64,000 bases of DNA from Notospermus geniculatus (GCA_002633025.1 NMRB01000386.1:265554-329553), one strand, 5' to 3'. Positions 22,901 through 54,775 are shown, numbered from the stretch's first letter. Numbers and translations are program-made. The notes: generated from the sequence alone by a model not told the origin.

Positions 22901-25900
22901 CCTACCTGAAACTAACGTTGGTAAAACACCGACGAAGGTTGAGATAAAAGCTATACCCCTGCCTAACAACATTCCCCCCAAAATAGCAGAAGCAGTAACT
23001 GAAGATAAAGTTGGGACAATGGATGAGATCGCAGCCATGCCACTGCCTGGTGACATTCCCAAAGCAGGGGCTGTACCTGAAGATTCTGTTGGGATTTTTA
23101 CAATGCCCGAGATAGAAGCTACCGGTGTATCACTGCCTGGAGATGTTGCCCAAAATGACTCGACAAAGACCCTGCCTCAAGCCGATGTACCCCTTCGGCA
23201 ACGGCCATCCATGGAAGAGGTTGCAGCCCTGCCACTACCTGATGACTTTGCCACTGAACCTGAGAGTTCCGAGGAAGAGCAACAAGTGGCAGCCAATCCA
23301 GACAAAGATGAGACCGGACTCAGAGGAGAAGAAGCAGGTGACAGTGTTGACAGAATCGAAGCGATACCTTTACTAGATGAAATAGAAATAGCAGGTGAAC
23401 TCAAAGCAGCCGAGACTGAGGCGGAAGCGGTGTTGCTTTTGGAGAAACACTGGAAGAAAGTAGAGAAGTGTCCGGCTGAGATATCTCTTCAACTGACCAA
23501 CAAGGATGACCGAGGTGGTAAACCCACCATGTTAAACACACCCAAGAGCCTTTGGAACAGATTGAAGACATACTGGTCAAGTAAGAATGGCACAAAGTCG
23601 AGGAATAAAAGGTGGGAGAAGGCAGCGAAGGAGTTCGATATTGCTCGTGAAAAATTGGAGGAAGTAGGCCTACAAGTATTACAGAAGTCAGCAACTGGAG
23701 GTTTAGCTGAGAAAGTCGAAGCTCCTCAGTATATGGCTAGTTCTTTGACCGGTGATGAAATGGCGGCGATATCGATAGCACATGAAATGGCCGAGAAACT
23801 TACCGATACAACCGACATGGCCGAGTTTGCAACATCGAAACCTCCAGCTGAGCTACCTGTAGAGGAGGGGAAGCAACCTGCTCCGTCAGCCACCACAAAT
23901 GAAGCTGCTGGAACAAATTCTGGTAGCAAAGAAAATCCGTGTCTCTCTCACAACCCTCTAGTTCAGGCAGCTGGTCCTAACATCCTTGATCTACTATTAA
24001 CGTCCTCAGCAGCAAGACAGTTGGATCCCGAAGAAGTGGTACAGCAACAACCAGCCACAGATGAAGCAACAACATCAGACATTGAAGAGGCTATTCTTGT
24101 TCCCAAACCTGAAAATTTACCAGCAACATCCAAGTACAGTGAGAAACTTGTTGCCCAAGAGAGGCAACATCCTTCTTCAAGCCAATTCAATGAAACTGCT
24201 TGTGCAGGTTCCACTGATGTAAAGGAAGGAGCCCCTCAGCTAGATCTCGGTGTGTCCATTCTGTCGAAACGAGAAGATGAAGAAATACCCACAAGACATT
24301 TGGTCATCTCGACACCAACACCTACTGCAGGAATGAAGGCTCTTCCTGAAGAAGCTGGTCAACGATCACTCACTGCTGATGCAACAAGATGTGGAACACC
24401 TGAACTTGATCATGGTATCAAACTACCGATCATTGAAAGTGAAGTCATACCCAAAAGTGATTTGACCAAGTCTACACCGGCAGGAATGATGGCTCCTTCG
24501 GGAATGTTGAGTCAACCGCCAAATGTTATGGCAACAAATGTAGAAGAGACCATCACTGTTTTCGGAATTGGTACTGGTGGAAATTCAGATGATATTGGTG
24601 GAAATTCAGATGGTGTATCAATTGGAAGGCCAGAGGGTGATGAAGGTGTCCGAATCCCAGAAGGAAATTTGACCCCATCTAGGGCTGCAGGAGAGACTAA
24701 TCTTCTTGAAGAAACGAGTCAACGGGTACCAAACGCTGAAACAACTTCTAACATTGGTGAGAGACTTCCAGCTGGAAGTCTTGCTGAATCAGAGGAAGTG
24801 CGAGAGAGAAATGAAGAAACTACCATCACCTTAACTTCAGATGAAGTCAATGGGCCTGGTTATGTCAGTATGAAGGCTCACTCTGACGGGAACCTGGAGA
24901 AGACACAACGAGTCGACCCGAGTAAGGCAAACTCCTCCTGTACCTTCCCCGAAGAAGACATGGAAGAGAGGACGAAAGTGAAGCACCCGAGTAGGAAACA
25001 CTGGACAGGGTCTGTAAGACAAGTTGGCAGGTCTGATAAGGGAGGTATGGGTGACGCTCACTACTGGAAGATGCCGCCTGGAGACGAGGATAAGGGAGCA
25101 AGGAAGACTTGCTTTGCGGGTTTAGACATGGAAAGGTGGCCCCCGCATGCTTTCGTTGCAGAAGACCCATTGACATACTTGGCAAGGATGCAAGCACGAG
25201 TAACCAAGAATGACTGCAAGTGTTTACAAAGGAAAGTAATTGAAGCTATTGAAGATGAGAAGAGAGAAAGAGAAGAATGTGTTGGGCTGGCTCGTGGGAC
25301 GAACTTCAGAAGCCTTGAGAATAAATTTCAGAGGCAGACACTCTGTCCTGAAGATGAGAGTCTGTCTGCCTGTCCTGCTGATTGTGTGTGTTCTGAATAC
25401 AGATATTTGTTGGCCATACTCAGTGCTAAGTATGGGGAACAGTGTAGGCACAGCTTGGGAGGAGGTTCCGTGGAAGGTAAAAACTTGCATGCTGTATCAT
25501 CTTGGGTGGAAGAAGGTCTGGCAAGGTGCCCGCAAAAATATGACCAAGAGGTTGACAACGACAGGCATTCTGAAAAATCAACTCAAACCATTCTCAATGG
25601 AGAGGACATCGTAAATGGATTTGGCCGCGGTGAGGCAGAAAATTATTGTGAATCAAATGAATCCGGAATTACGTCAGAAGTGCCAGAGTGGTTCGCAGGG
25701 ACTGACTTAGCAACAGGATGTCAGCAAGGTACCATGTTAGATGGTGACTTCTGTGCTGGTGTGTTCACACTTTTAAATTGCGATGGTACGAATAGGGAGG
25801 TCGTGAAACAAATGGAAGAACCAGTGTTCCAAGGAAGGAAAGACAAGGTGGTTGCAGCCGCTGAACAAACAAATGCCAGTGTCCAACCACAGAGAGAGTT

Positions 25901-28110
25901 CTCTGCAACAATCAAAATGGCCTTTGAACAAGAACAACTAGACGAGCAACAATTAATACCCGAAATCAACCAATCAGGGAATAGTACTTTGCCAGTGTTG
26001 AAAACTGACCAATCAGAAAGACCACAACTGATTGCAGAAACCAATCAGCAGGTGCCACACCAGACAGAAGAGCAAGCAAACATCAGCATCCACCCTGGAC
26101 TTGGTCACCGCCCGTTATCACCGACAGAAGCCTTTCAAATTTGTAACAGGAACTGGTTACTCCATGGTGACCGTTGGTGCTCCAAACTCGATGTCTTCAG
26201 ACGTCTTCCAGTGGAGTGTTTGACAATGTTAGGTGACAAGGGTCCCGCCATCTGCCCCAATATTGACTTCTTCATCATTGGAGTAGGGTAAGTTCAGCTT
26301 TCTTTGACTTGACTCATCCAGTCAGCTGTTGAAGTCATGGATCAGTCATCCAATCCAGTATTGAATTGAAGTCCATATAATTTTTCCCCCATGGCCCACA
26401 GACATACTAGATCTTTTCTTCGCTCTAGAAGGGTATTGGCAATGACTTAGATCAATATTGCTTTGAACAGAAAACAAGGTGGCATCACAGTGCTTGGATC
26501 ATCACGAGACGGTAGCCCGCTGGCAGTCACTGTTGTCCATCCAGCACGGTACAGCTCTGAAGCAGAGAAGTGGACCATGTGTCATCTACCAGGCATCTCT
26601 CACAAGAACTTGGTGAAATTCATGGTAAGAGCAGTTTGACATCCAACATACACACACTCTGTACAGTTACTGGTACCCTATTAAAGGAGAAACATGAGTT
26701 GCAGAAGACAGCTCCACAATCTTCTTCTCCAAGAGCCGCCATCTACCAGTAAGTCACTTCTGCAGTGATGGCAGGGGAGGAGGTTTGGACCACCCCGATT
26801 GCCTGATGGCAACCACTGTCATGATTCCAATTTGTGGAAATGCGTTTCATTTTAGGGTATCTACCTCACCCATCAGGCAGTGTTCATTTCCGCAGAACTC
26901 TGCCAGGGAACGCTGGACCAGTACATCAACTTAACCAACACAAACGGTGGACTTCAGCCTTGGCAGACAGCTCAGATGTCAGTCGACGTTCTCAATGGGT
27001 TGGCATACCTCCACGAAAAGAAAATCTTGCACAAGAACTTGAGGGTAAAGACAAACTGTTCACCATTTCTGTAAAATAGACCGGTTTTCCGGTCCATCAG
27101 GTCATTCTCTTCACAACGGACGAAACACCGGAATTCTGGTCCATGGTGTCGTATGTTATGACGCTGTCATGGCATCGCATTACGAAGTTCTGCATCACAT
27201 GTAGATGTTGCCTGTGTCGAATTACTCTCTTTGATGCTGAAGGTCTTGTTTTGTTTGGCAGCCAACGAACACCTTCATCACTGCCGAAGGAACCGTTAAG
27301 CTGGGGAAGTTTGGGTACGATCCACAGCAGATACCCAGAGCGATACATCGGGGAATTCGTAAGTACCGCCACTCCTTCAGGACAAACCACTGCCTAGTAT
27401 AACTGACCATGCCGATGAAAGTCATCTTTGTTAAGTCGGGTTAGTCTTGTAAATTGCCTGCTGGGCAAAAGGGCAGAAGGTTCCGTTTTGGTAGACATGC
27501 TCTGGGCTGGAATCTTTCTGTGCCAGGATATTGCCACAAGGGTTCGCTTTGCCAACCTTATTATCTCGAAAGCACAAAGTTACTAGTACTTACGATTTTT
27601 CAGTTCAGTTTTTCTGCATTGATCACGAATTGGTCAAACACCATTCAGAAGTCACCTTGAAGTAATCAGTGGTTCTTCATGCTTGTCCCTCCAAGTGTGC
27701 GGTGACGAAGGGAGTGAGCGCTAAGAACCTCTGATATTCCCAGGATGTTCAGAAGTGACCACGAACGAGTCGCCCGATTACATGTGCCCCTTTTCTTTCC
27801 AGTGGACCCCTGCTGCTGGTTACCCCCAGAAATATTCATGCTCCCTTCAGAAACCTCGTACAACGAACTCTCCGACGTACAGGTTTGTGGAATGCTCCTT
27901 CACTACGTCCAGACCAAAGGTGAACATCCGTTTGGAAAGGTCCCATTTGATATCATCACCAACATCATGCTGGGTCATCCAAAACTTGTTACAGCGGACA
28001 GCAAGATGACGAAGGTGATATCTCAGATGATCCAGAAGACACAACTGAAAAGACCAACAGTGAGGGAAGTACTCCACATGATGCAGTCAGGCAATGAGCA
28101 GTGGAACTAG
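16957..28110 (+). CDS. Ankyrin / membrane / repeat / IRE1-RNase L-like pseudokinase protein
   Basis: Eleven exons with matching phases: 16957-17253, 17576-17680, 19655-19756, 20018-20116, 20485-20604, 20939-21079, 21663-26287, 26471-26624, 26856-27044, 27262-27358, 27803-28110; about 2078 aa. Residues 1-99 are a novel N-terminus with a Cys/His cluster (CGVCGK, CSRHSD). Residues 100-288 are diverged ankyrin repeats, one per exon (LLALATWIGDVPHVKLLL, TALMVAIKANSTESARALL). Hydrophobic segments lie near 352-368 and 399-417 (IYLAVAALLLVAAFLY). Ten EIKAIPLPxD-type repeats cover about 568-868, then a long acidic region. Residues 1830-2078 are a kinase fold closest to IRE1/RNase L (ELCQGTLDQYI, GLAYLHEKKILHKNLRPTN, KGEHPFG, QLKRPTVREVL). 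Catalytic residues are lost and no KEN nuclease follows. An in-frame ATG at 16909 is an alternative start. Function unknown. Confidence 0.85.
18114..18290. mobile_element. GGTGTAA MITE, complete copy
   Basis: Left end GGTGTAAAGTTTTCGAGTGT and right end, complemented, GGTGTAACGGTTTTCAGTGT form about 20-24 bp TIRs with few mismatches around a 177-bp element. It lies in intron 2 of the ankyrin-pseudokinase gene. A related copy lies at 16299-16440, so the two flank exons 1 and 2. Confidence 0.7.
18362..18436 (-). pseudogene. tRNA-like sequence (pseudogene or SINE head)
   Basis: The minus strand reads CTATAGCGCAGTGCGAAGAT (A-box-like), then CGCGGGTTCGAATCCCGG, a perfect T-arm and B box. The anticodon stem does not pair and the acceptor stem is not closed, so this is a degenerate tRNA-derived sequence rather than a working tRNA gene. 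Confidence 0.55.
19080..19375. repeat. Two direct copies of a CRE-rich palindromic unit
   Basis: Unit 1 (about 19087-19218) and unit 2 (about 19240-19370) share CGTGACGTCATCATTGACGT, then AATTCGCACGTCAGCCAT, then CTACGAATGCGTTGGACGTG, then TGGCGGCATCTCG. Each unit is itself roughly palindromic around the CGAATGCG centre. TGACGTCA-type sites occur at least six times. It lies in intron 2 of the ankyrin-pseudokinase gene, 280 bp before exon 3. Confidence 0.75.
21281..21416. mobile_element. Short foldback MITE, GGGCCCAGTTTCACAAAG termini
   Basis: GGGCCCAGTTTCACAAAGAA at the left and its complement TTCTTTGTGAAACTGGGCCC at the right bound a 136-bp element. The inner arms AATCTT.AGTCTAA also pair, so the element is nearly a full hairpin. 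It lies in intron 6 of the ankyrin-pseudokinase gene. Confidence 0.8.
21663..26287 (+). CDS. Giant exon 7 of the ankyrin-pseudokinase gene
   Basis: A 4625-nt exon encoding residues 289 to about 1829. It starts after CCCTGCAG with NLVGPLLKEDVLGENF, the end of the ankyrin-like region, passes through two hydrophobic segments and a basic YKRRCLRTLLSRR juxtamembrane stretch, then the repeat array at nucleotides 22500-23390, then low-complexity Glu/Thr/Pro-rich sequence. It ends at the kinase glycine loop FFIIGVG, which is split by the intron. The donor is GG|GTAAGT. An uninterrupted frame of this length is itself strong evidence for coding. Confidence 0.9.
22500..23390 (+). repeat. In-frame protein repeat array, EIKAIPLPxD type
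   Basis: Ten diverged units of roughly 25-40 codons, each with a core such as ETKATPLPVD, EIKAIPLPVD, ELKSIPQPDG, EIKAVPLPDD, EIKAIPLPNN, EIAAMPLPGD, EVAALPLPDD. Between cores runs a variable acidic spacer (for example GAVPEDSVG). DNA identity between units is moderate, so the array is old and kept at protein level. Confidence 0.8.
26471..28107 (+). other. IRE1/RNase L-like pseudokinase domain (exons 8-11)
   Basis: Four exons encode a kinase-like fold joined to GVG at the end of exon 7. The glycine loop GVGKQGGITVLG is kept. The beta-3 lysine position reads LAVTVV (Lys to Thr). The HRD loop reads HKNLRPTN (Asp to Asn). The DFG position reads GKFG (Asp to Lys). WLPPEIF stands for the APE segment. 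GMLLHYVQTKGEHPFGK and MIQKTQLKRPTVREVL match helices F to I of IRE1. The stop codon is at 28108-28110, right after the fold, so no KEN ribonuclease domain is present. Confidence 0.85.
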
Positions 28111-28341
28111 CTGTGGTTTTCTGCAATCAACTTTGATGGTGACAGAACAAGCAGAGAATGGGTTTGCGAGGTTCTTTGAAGGTGAGGGAACAAGCCATAG
28201 CGGAGGATTTTCAGGATACTTGAAATCTGCACCGTATGATTGGACCTGAAAGGACAGACTTAGATTTTTCAACAAACATATCACAAAAAGAGCAAATATC
28301 ATCAAAAAGATTGAGGAGTGAAATGCACTTGGAATGGCTTC

Positions 28342-28347
28342 AATAAA
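28342..28347 (+). terminator. Polyadenylation signal of the ankyrin-pseudokinase gene
   Basis: AATAAA, 231 nt after the stop codon. It is the first canonical hexamer on this strand. The gene is tail-to-tail with AP2M1. Confidence 0.5.
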
Positions 28348-28349
28348 CT

Positions 28350-29580
28350 AATGAAACCAAACTTTTTGACTTTTTTCATTCTGTGAAACATCATTGTGAA
28401 CAATAACTTAACCATTTTGCTACCATAGACCGGTTTACCAGTCCGTGATGTTTTGACGCTACCATGGTCACACACACGTAATGGATGAGGTCGTGTACAA
28501 AAATGCACTGCATGACATCGTGACATCATAATGACGCAATGTCTGGTACTGAACTCCTTAGGACATCTTGAGCATCATGAAACCAAGCATGCAACATTAT
28601 GAATTTCCACAACAGAATGATAAAATACTCGTGAACTGTGGGTCTGCATGGACTCGAAAAGAATAACAAAATTCACTTTATGCAGTACATCGTTATTATA
28701 ATTATTGCATCATACTGAGTAACACCAATACATTTGTTTGTCTGAAGATCTTTACCATGGACTAATATTGAAAGGCGTGGGAAGAGCTGAAGGAATGACA
28801 CAAACTGAAATATGATTACAGTGTCGTCATGGATCTCTTAGGCCGAGTTCATGAGGTGGCTTTTTTGCCAAGTTGGGTACGGTATGTCTAAAGAGCAGGG
28901 GCATGGCTAAACAGTTGGCAGAACCAACCAAGTTCATTTGTTCCTAAGAAGAATCAGGCCTGGCGGTGAAGTCAATGATCAGCGTGCGATTTCTGATATG
29001 ATGGATTTTTGACAATTTTGCAACCAGTTTATCTGACTTGACACTTTGTTAATTGATCAGAAAAGTTTCACACTAGCACTCACTAGGCAAGTACTGGGAA
29101 ATCCTTTCTTTGTCAAAATGTACACAGTTCACTTTTCAAATGCACCCTTCAGCTCAGCCCAGAGGCCACAAACTAACTAACTTATCTATACACATGTCAT
29201 TACACTATACACTATGGATACACTGGTGAATATAGGTCACACTACAGATTCCAGCCAATGAAACGGGTCAAAATACAGGCAAGCAGTGTTATCCAAAGAA
29301 AGAGTTCATTAAGTACTAAAAGAATGAAATTTGGTCAAAACTCTACAAATTTGCAGAGAATAGGGATTTTCAAACTCACTTCAAGTGCTGAGACTGGAAA
29401 GGACAGGAGGCAAAAACACTTTTTGTACATTATAAGTCTACGCAGACTGAACTTGAGTCTTGCATAACTGGCATACATGGCGGCACTCCACACAGCTGTT
29501 GGTTTGAATATAAGCACACCAGAATTGCCTGAGACTTCTTTTCACATTTCTAGATATAACCATACCATGATATACACTCT
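28350..29580. other. Intergenic region between convergent genes
   Basis: No supported coding sequence. A segment at 28430-28550 opens ATAGACCGGTTTACCAGTCC and resembles 27077-27230 (ATAGACCGGTTTTCCGGTCC), so it is a dispersed repeat copy. Otherwise nothing recognised. Confidence 0.5.
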
Positions 29581-29581
29581 A

Positions 29582-29587
29582 TTTATT
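29582..29587 (-). terminator. Candidate polyadenylation signal of AP2M1
   Basis: AATAAA on the minus strand, 545 nt beyond the AP2M1 stop codon. A 3' UTR of that length would be ordinary for this gene. It is a candidate only. Confidence 0.4.
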
Positions 29588-30131
29588 ATCCTGTTAACAC
29601 AGTAACTATTATTTCATTGGGGTATGTTTTCTTCCCAGATTTTGTCAAGATAATCCTGGCATAATGTGCAGAAATCAACAATACTGGCACTGGAGTCACT
29701 TACACATCTAACAGACCATACATTATCTACGGAATGCAAAGGGTTTCACCTTCTGAGATATAACACAGATATTACGATCTTCACAGATATACATGTACGT
29801 GTACACAATGCGCCAAATATTCAATGGGACCAAATTCATTTGTTTACAATCTAAAAGCACAATTCATCCTACCGGAGTAATTCTGTTACGTCCAGTTTAA
29901 CTGTCGGTATGCTGGCTACTTCAGGGTTTCCTCACCATTTTCAGGTCAGGGCACAGTATTGGGATACCGCTGATTGATCAGCTCGTGATCCCAATCTTGC
30001 ATACCTGACTTCCTTCACACAAATCCATTGTTTTGCTAAAGAAGCCAAAGCCGAGCTTTCTCTCCACTGGACCACACAATAATTGAATAACACAGTCCTT
30101 GTCCAAAGCACTTGCAGCGACACGTGACGCC

Positions 30132-50312
<20,181 letters not shown>

Positions 50313-51136
50313 TGTGGGCTCTTATCAGGCCATCAACTGAAAAAAAGAAATGAATCTAGAAATGGACAAAAAACAAAGGCAAAACAACAGCAAGTTAAAT
50401 AATTAAGCCACTCAACCTCCGAATGAGGTTGTGGTAATGTGGCTTCATTCTTCAGTAGACATGATGGTGGTAGAGCGGCATCCCCCCCGCCCCGGCAACA
50501 ACGGAAATGGTCGGGAATTCTAAACTCGCAATTAGGGATGTATACTAGCAGCCAAGCCTAAAAGTAAATTGCGGTCACCCATCACCGAAAGAGTCCAGTC
50601 GCCAAAAAGTCATCCGGGAATCGGACGTATAGGACTCCTGTAGATCTCTGTACAGAAATCAAATCTATTCTCGGACACCTGAGCCCGACGCCAGGGTGAA
50701 AAGCCAGTTTTTCACAAATCACAGAAATTTCCACAATGCATATTCGAAGAAAATGACAGATTGCACCAAATTGATCAATTTACAAGAAATATCGGCGCAA
50801 ATATCACACCTTTTCAACAGGAAAATATGTTTTTTCATTGGTCAAAATTCTCAAATCGGAAGGGGAGTTGTTCGTGAATAAATGGCAGGAATACATCCGG
50901 CAACTTCGGGAATTTCCGTAACTGATGTGTAAATAGGCATTTCAATCAAATTCATGTTGTTTTTGCATTCTATTGATTATCATGATGAACCATAAATCTC
51001 GAAAATATCAAATATCTCACATAAAGTTTGATTAGCCCATCATTTATTGAAATCGACACTTGTGAGTCAGATTGTACGGAATTTGCCGATTGAAGACCCC
51101 CAGCGATGCCCACGTTCTTCCTCTCGAAATACCGCC
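50313..51136. promoter_or_regulatory. Divergent AP2M1-RPL22 promoter region
   Basis: 824 bp between the two start codons. A minus-strand acceptor (TTTTTTTCAG) 25 nt before the AP2M1 ATG implies a non-coding AP2M1 exon in this interval. The RPL22 end has a pyrimidine-rich TTCTTCCTCTC TOP-like start site at 51115-51125. No TATA box is clear. The interval is nearly invariant between haplotypes (43812-44632). Confidence 0.6.
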
Positions 51137-53437
51137 ATGGCTCCCAAAGTGGTGAGTGAAGCCAGTGCGATTTTCTTTGCCGATTTCTCTGCGAAGGAAT
51201 GAGAATATATTGATTACTTTATAATAAAAGATGAATTAAGTGTCATTCAATATGTGTACATTGTCTTTTGGCTTTACGACTCGCAGAAAACGTGAAAAAT
51301 GCACCGAATGTGAACGCATCAAAAAAGCCAGGCCGGCGTGCCCTGGCTATCCATGCACTCTGCGTGCACATGATCAATCATGCATGTAGGCTTAAACACG
51401 TGCGCAGTGTCAGTGATCAGAATGTGCGAACCACACCGGTGTATAAATAGTAATGCATGCCGACTGTATGTAAATGTGTAGGCCTGCTGCAGTGTTCTCA
51501 CAATCTGGGTTGGGTGCCAGGGGGAGGGTGGGACGTGGTCATCACTCATCATCGTCATCCATCTGAATTTTGATCTTTATTTAATTTTAGTCTTCGAAGT
51601 GTTTATTTTGCCGACATGCCGGCAGACAATATTTTTAGTTATAATGCCGTCTTCCGTTTGCACATGTTTTAGTCATATATATGATAGGGTTATTAGGTCC
51701 CTTTTTAGGTTAGGTCCCTTAGGGATAGGTCCATTAATAGGGTTAGGGTTAGGGTTAGGGCTCAGTAAATGGCGTATACTATAAACAGGTTTTCTGAATC
51801 GCCCAAAGAAAACTTCCAAGGCCGAGCGTGAGGCCCCGTAGTGTAGTGGTTAGAGCATAGGACTGCATGTATTTAGGTTTAGTTAGCTAGCATGTAGGTA
51901 TACACAGGTTCGAATGAAATATAACCTAAGTCCGTAAAATTGGTTACTGCGCATGTGCAAACAGAAGACGGCATTATAACTAAAAATATTGTCTGCCAGC
52001 ATGCCGGCAAAATAAACGCTGCGTTTAGTTTTTACCATTCATAGGTTCCTAAATGCCCTAGGCCTACCGGACTGGTAGGCTTTAGAAAAGCCATAGCGGT
52101 ACTGCTAGGCATATTCTTATCGCCCATCATAAGCCTGCAACAACACACTCACACTTATGCTGCGTTCACACCTATTTCGCATCGAAATCGGTTTCCGTAA
52201 ATCGAAATACGGAAATCGATTTGGTTACGTTGGGTCGGGTCACACTACAACTAAACCGATTTCAATTCGAAACAAAACGCGTCACACTCAACCCGAAATA
52301 AACTACGTTATGACGTTACACCTACATTGAATGTACACTGTGCAGTACATAACTATTTCGATTTGGCTAATGCGAATCGAAACCGATTCAAATACCGGTT
52401 TGGTTAAATCGATATAAAAGTGATCTATTTCGAATTGAGTGTGGCGCGTTATATCGGAATAGGCCTTTATTGCGAATTCGATTCGATATAAAACCCCAGT
52501 GTGAACACGGCATTAGGTGGGTGTGGCCTTTTTTGTACTTCCTAACATCCAGGACCAACAGGGGCCTTCAACAGAAGTTTCGGAATAGGCCCCTATAGAA
52601 ATATGACAGCACTTTGGCAGTGAAAATCAAAATAAAAAACTGATGCTAAAATTCCACCTAAGTAATAATATGTTTCTTTATTTGTGCTTTTCAGCAGAAG
52701 AAAGGCAAACCTGCCTCTAAGGGAGGCAAGAAAAAGAAGACCACTCTTAAATTCACAATCGACTGCACCTTGCCGATGGAAGATGGCATTATGGACGCTG
52801 GAGGCTATGTGAGTTTCCAGGGAACTGATTTCCTTAACGTCCTCTTGTGATTCACTGGAGGTTGAAATCGACAATCTGATAGTTGGCATCTGAAAGGATG
52901 TTTGCCCATAGATTTCTATTTTACTTAGCTTTGAGGCATTCATCTTCACTTCTAAGGAAAATCTAGCTTCTTGTATTTGTGGCTGTTCTAATCTTTTGTT
53001 TGGGCTAGGGTCTCCTTCCCTAGTTTCAGCCAATTGATTAGGGTCACCTTCCCTAATCTGTGCTGTACCATGCTCTCCCATCCCCCTGCAGGAGCGTTAC
53101 CTCCATGAACGCATCAAGATCCAGGGCAAGACAAACAACCTTGAAGGAAATGTCGCCATTGAAAGAAACAAGTCCAAGGTCACCATCACGTCAGAGGTGC
53201 CATTCAGCAAAAGGTACTTTATCTCCCGATTTTCTTGTCCATCTAGAATCAGTTTAAAGAAGTTTTTGAAGTTGATTATTTGGTATTTACAGATATCTGA
53301 AGTATTTGACGAAGAAGTACCTGAAGAAGAACAATCTCCGTGATTGGTTGCGGGTGGTGGCGAATCAGAAGGACAGCTACGAACTCCGATACTTCCAGAT
53401 CAACAATGAAGAGGAAGAGGATGAAGGAGACGAATAA
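51137..53437 (+). CDS. RPL22: 60S ribosomal protein L22 (eL22), reference-order copy
   Basis: Exons 51137-51151, 52695-52808, 53092-53213 and 53293-53437 encode 131 residues identical to the 44633 copy. The first coding exon carries only MAPKV, a layout common in ribosomal protein genes. All donors and acceptors are canonical. Intron 1 holds a 355-bp MITE that the other allele lacks; intron 3 is short (79 bp) because it lacks the 573-bp TTAA element. Head-to-head with AP2M1. Confidence 0.97.
51601..52018. mobile_element. Long-TIR element without the nested insertion
   Basis: Allelic counterpart of 45092-45690, shorter because the 177-bp element is absent. TTAGGG repeats (51739-51760) are one unit longer than in the other allele. 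The tRNA-like segment is kept near 51840-51920. Confidence 0.7.
52158..52512. mobile_element. 355-bp MITE, PIF/Harbinger-like (TTA duplication)
   Basis: Left TGCTGCGTTCACAC and right GTGTGAACACGGCA form a 14-bp TIR with two mismatches, flanked by TTA at 52155-52157 and 52513-52515. The other allele reads ACACTTAGGTGGG with a single TTA near 45830. The interior is made of ATCGAAATCGGTTT-like words in both orientations. A 3-bp TTA duplication fits PIF/Harbinger. Confidence 0.85.
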
Positions 53438-54775
53438 ATGAAGCTGTTGCAGAATATTTATTGCTGTCCTGATAAGGGCCTTAAGACCAACTCGGCATGT
53501 AAATTATTTTGTACAGGGCAAATAAATGATCAGAAATGAAATTTTGTAGCTTGTGTTTTTGCTTTTCGACCATTTCATTGTGTATGATAAAGTATGAAGT
53601 GTGCTTTACTGAGTGACATATTTGTTGCATGATTTGTGGGTCAATATTTGACCATTCAAGACTGCCCTGTCATGTGTGGGGTGGTTTCCCTTCGTTTTGC
53701 TTGTACTAAGACTGGGCTCTGCCCACATACTGCTCCGCCATAAGGTATGTGGGCAGGAGACCAGTCTTGTTTTCATGTAGGACATGTATGATTTATGGGT
53801 AGACCACTCAATTGTTCCAAGACTGCCCCTCACGTGGGGTGGTCTCCCATTTTGCTTGTACTTAAGACTGGGTCACTGCCCACATACTGCTCCGCTGTAT
53901 AGGTATGCAGGCAGGAGACCAGTCTTGCTTGCATATACGACTCCCATTTCATCAAATTTTTTGTTAACAGGTGATGATCCTAGGAATAGGCATTGCTTTG
54001 AAACTCAGGACAGTTGACATAAACAGTTTTGGACTGGCCAGATTAATATTGGGTATGGTTTGCTATATAGGCCTATGCTGTTTGGAATTTGAAGAGCACT
54101 GATTATTGATACAGGTCGTCTGGCAATTCCCAAATTTGCCACTGAGCACCTGATTTAGAGAGGCACATTCAGGCAAAGAGGGTTGCCAAAATGGTGTACA
54201 CGTGTAGGCCTAATTGTTCCCATGTTCACGACTGATGCATGCTCGTTCAAGCTGATGGCTTGTCTCGTAGATTTACCAGGGGTGTAGCTACGTTTTTTGG
54301 CCTAGGGGCAAAATTGATCAAGTTGGGAGGGGGGTCCTCCCGGAAGAGAAATTAAAAATTTGCTTTGTCTCGGATGTGTTTTCCCCACATCTGACCCCGT
54401 TTCCCAACCACTGTAAGGACACAAAAACTTCCATCTTATCACAGATTTATTTAACTGAATATACATGTACAGTTTATATTGAAATTACCAAGCACCAATC
54501 GATATTTTAACCCTTTCGTTGCCAAAATACTTCTAAGAAATCTTGTCAATTTTCTAGAAGTGCAGACATCTGCATGGATAAATCCTATATCTTCTACACT
54601 TAGTACCGGGTATCTTGAGTAGAACACTGGATGGATTCTGATGTGCATCGGCAAGGGAAAGGGTTAACATTGATAATGATTATGGCACGTGAGATATTGC
54701 TGAATAATGTTTAGATTCACAGAATACCTGGTTTAGGAGACTGGTTACTGTCTCGGCCATGGCACTTGGGCATAC

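Noticed and set aside
28430-28550. Additional exon or gene between the convergent genes
   Set aside because: The segment resembles 27077-27230 in an intron, so it is a dispersed repeat; its open frames are short and without motifs.
52593-53081. 162-aa minus-strand frame across RPL22 exon 2
   Set aside because: Antisense shadow of a conserved RPL22 exon and intron; no domain or splice support.
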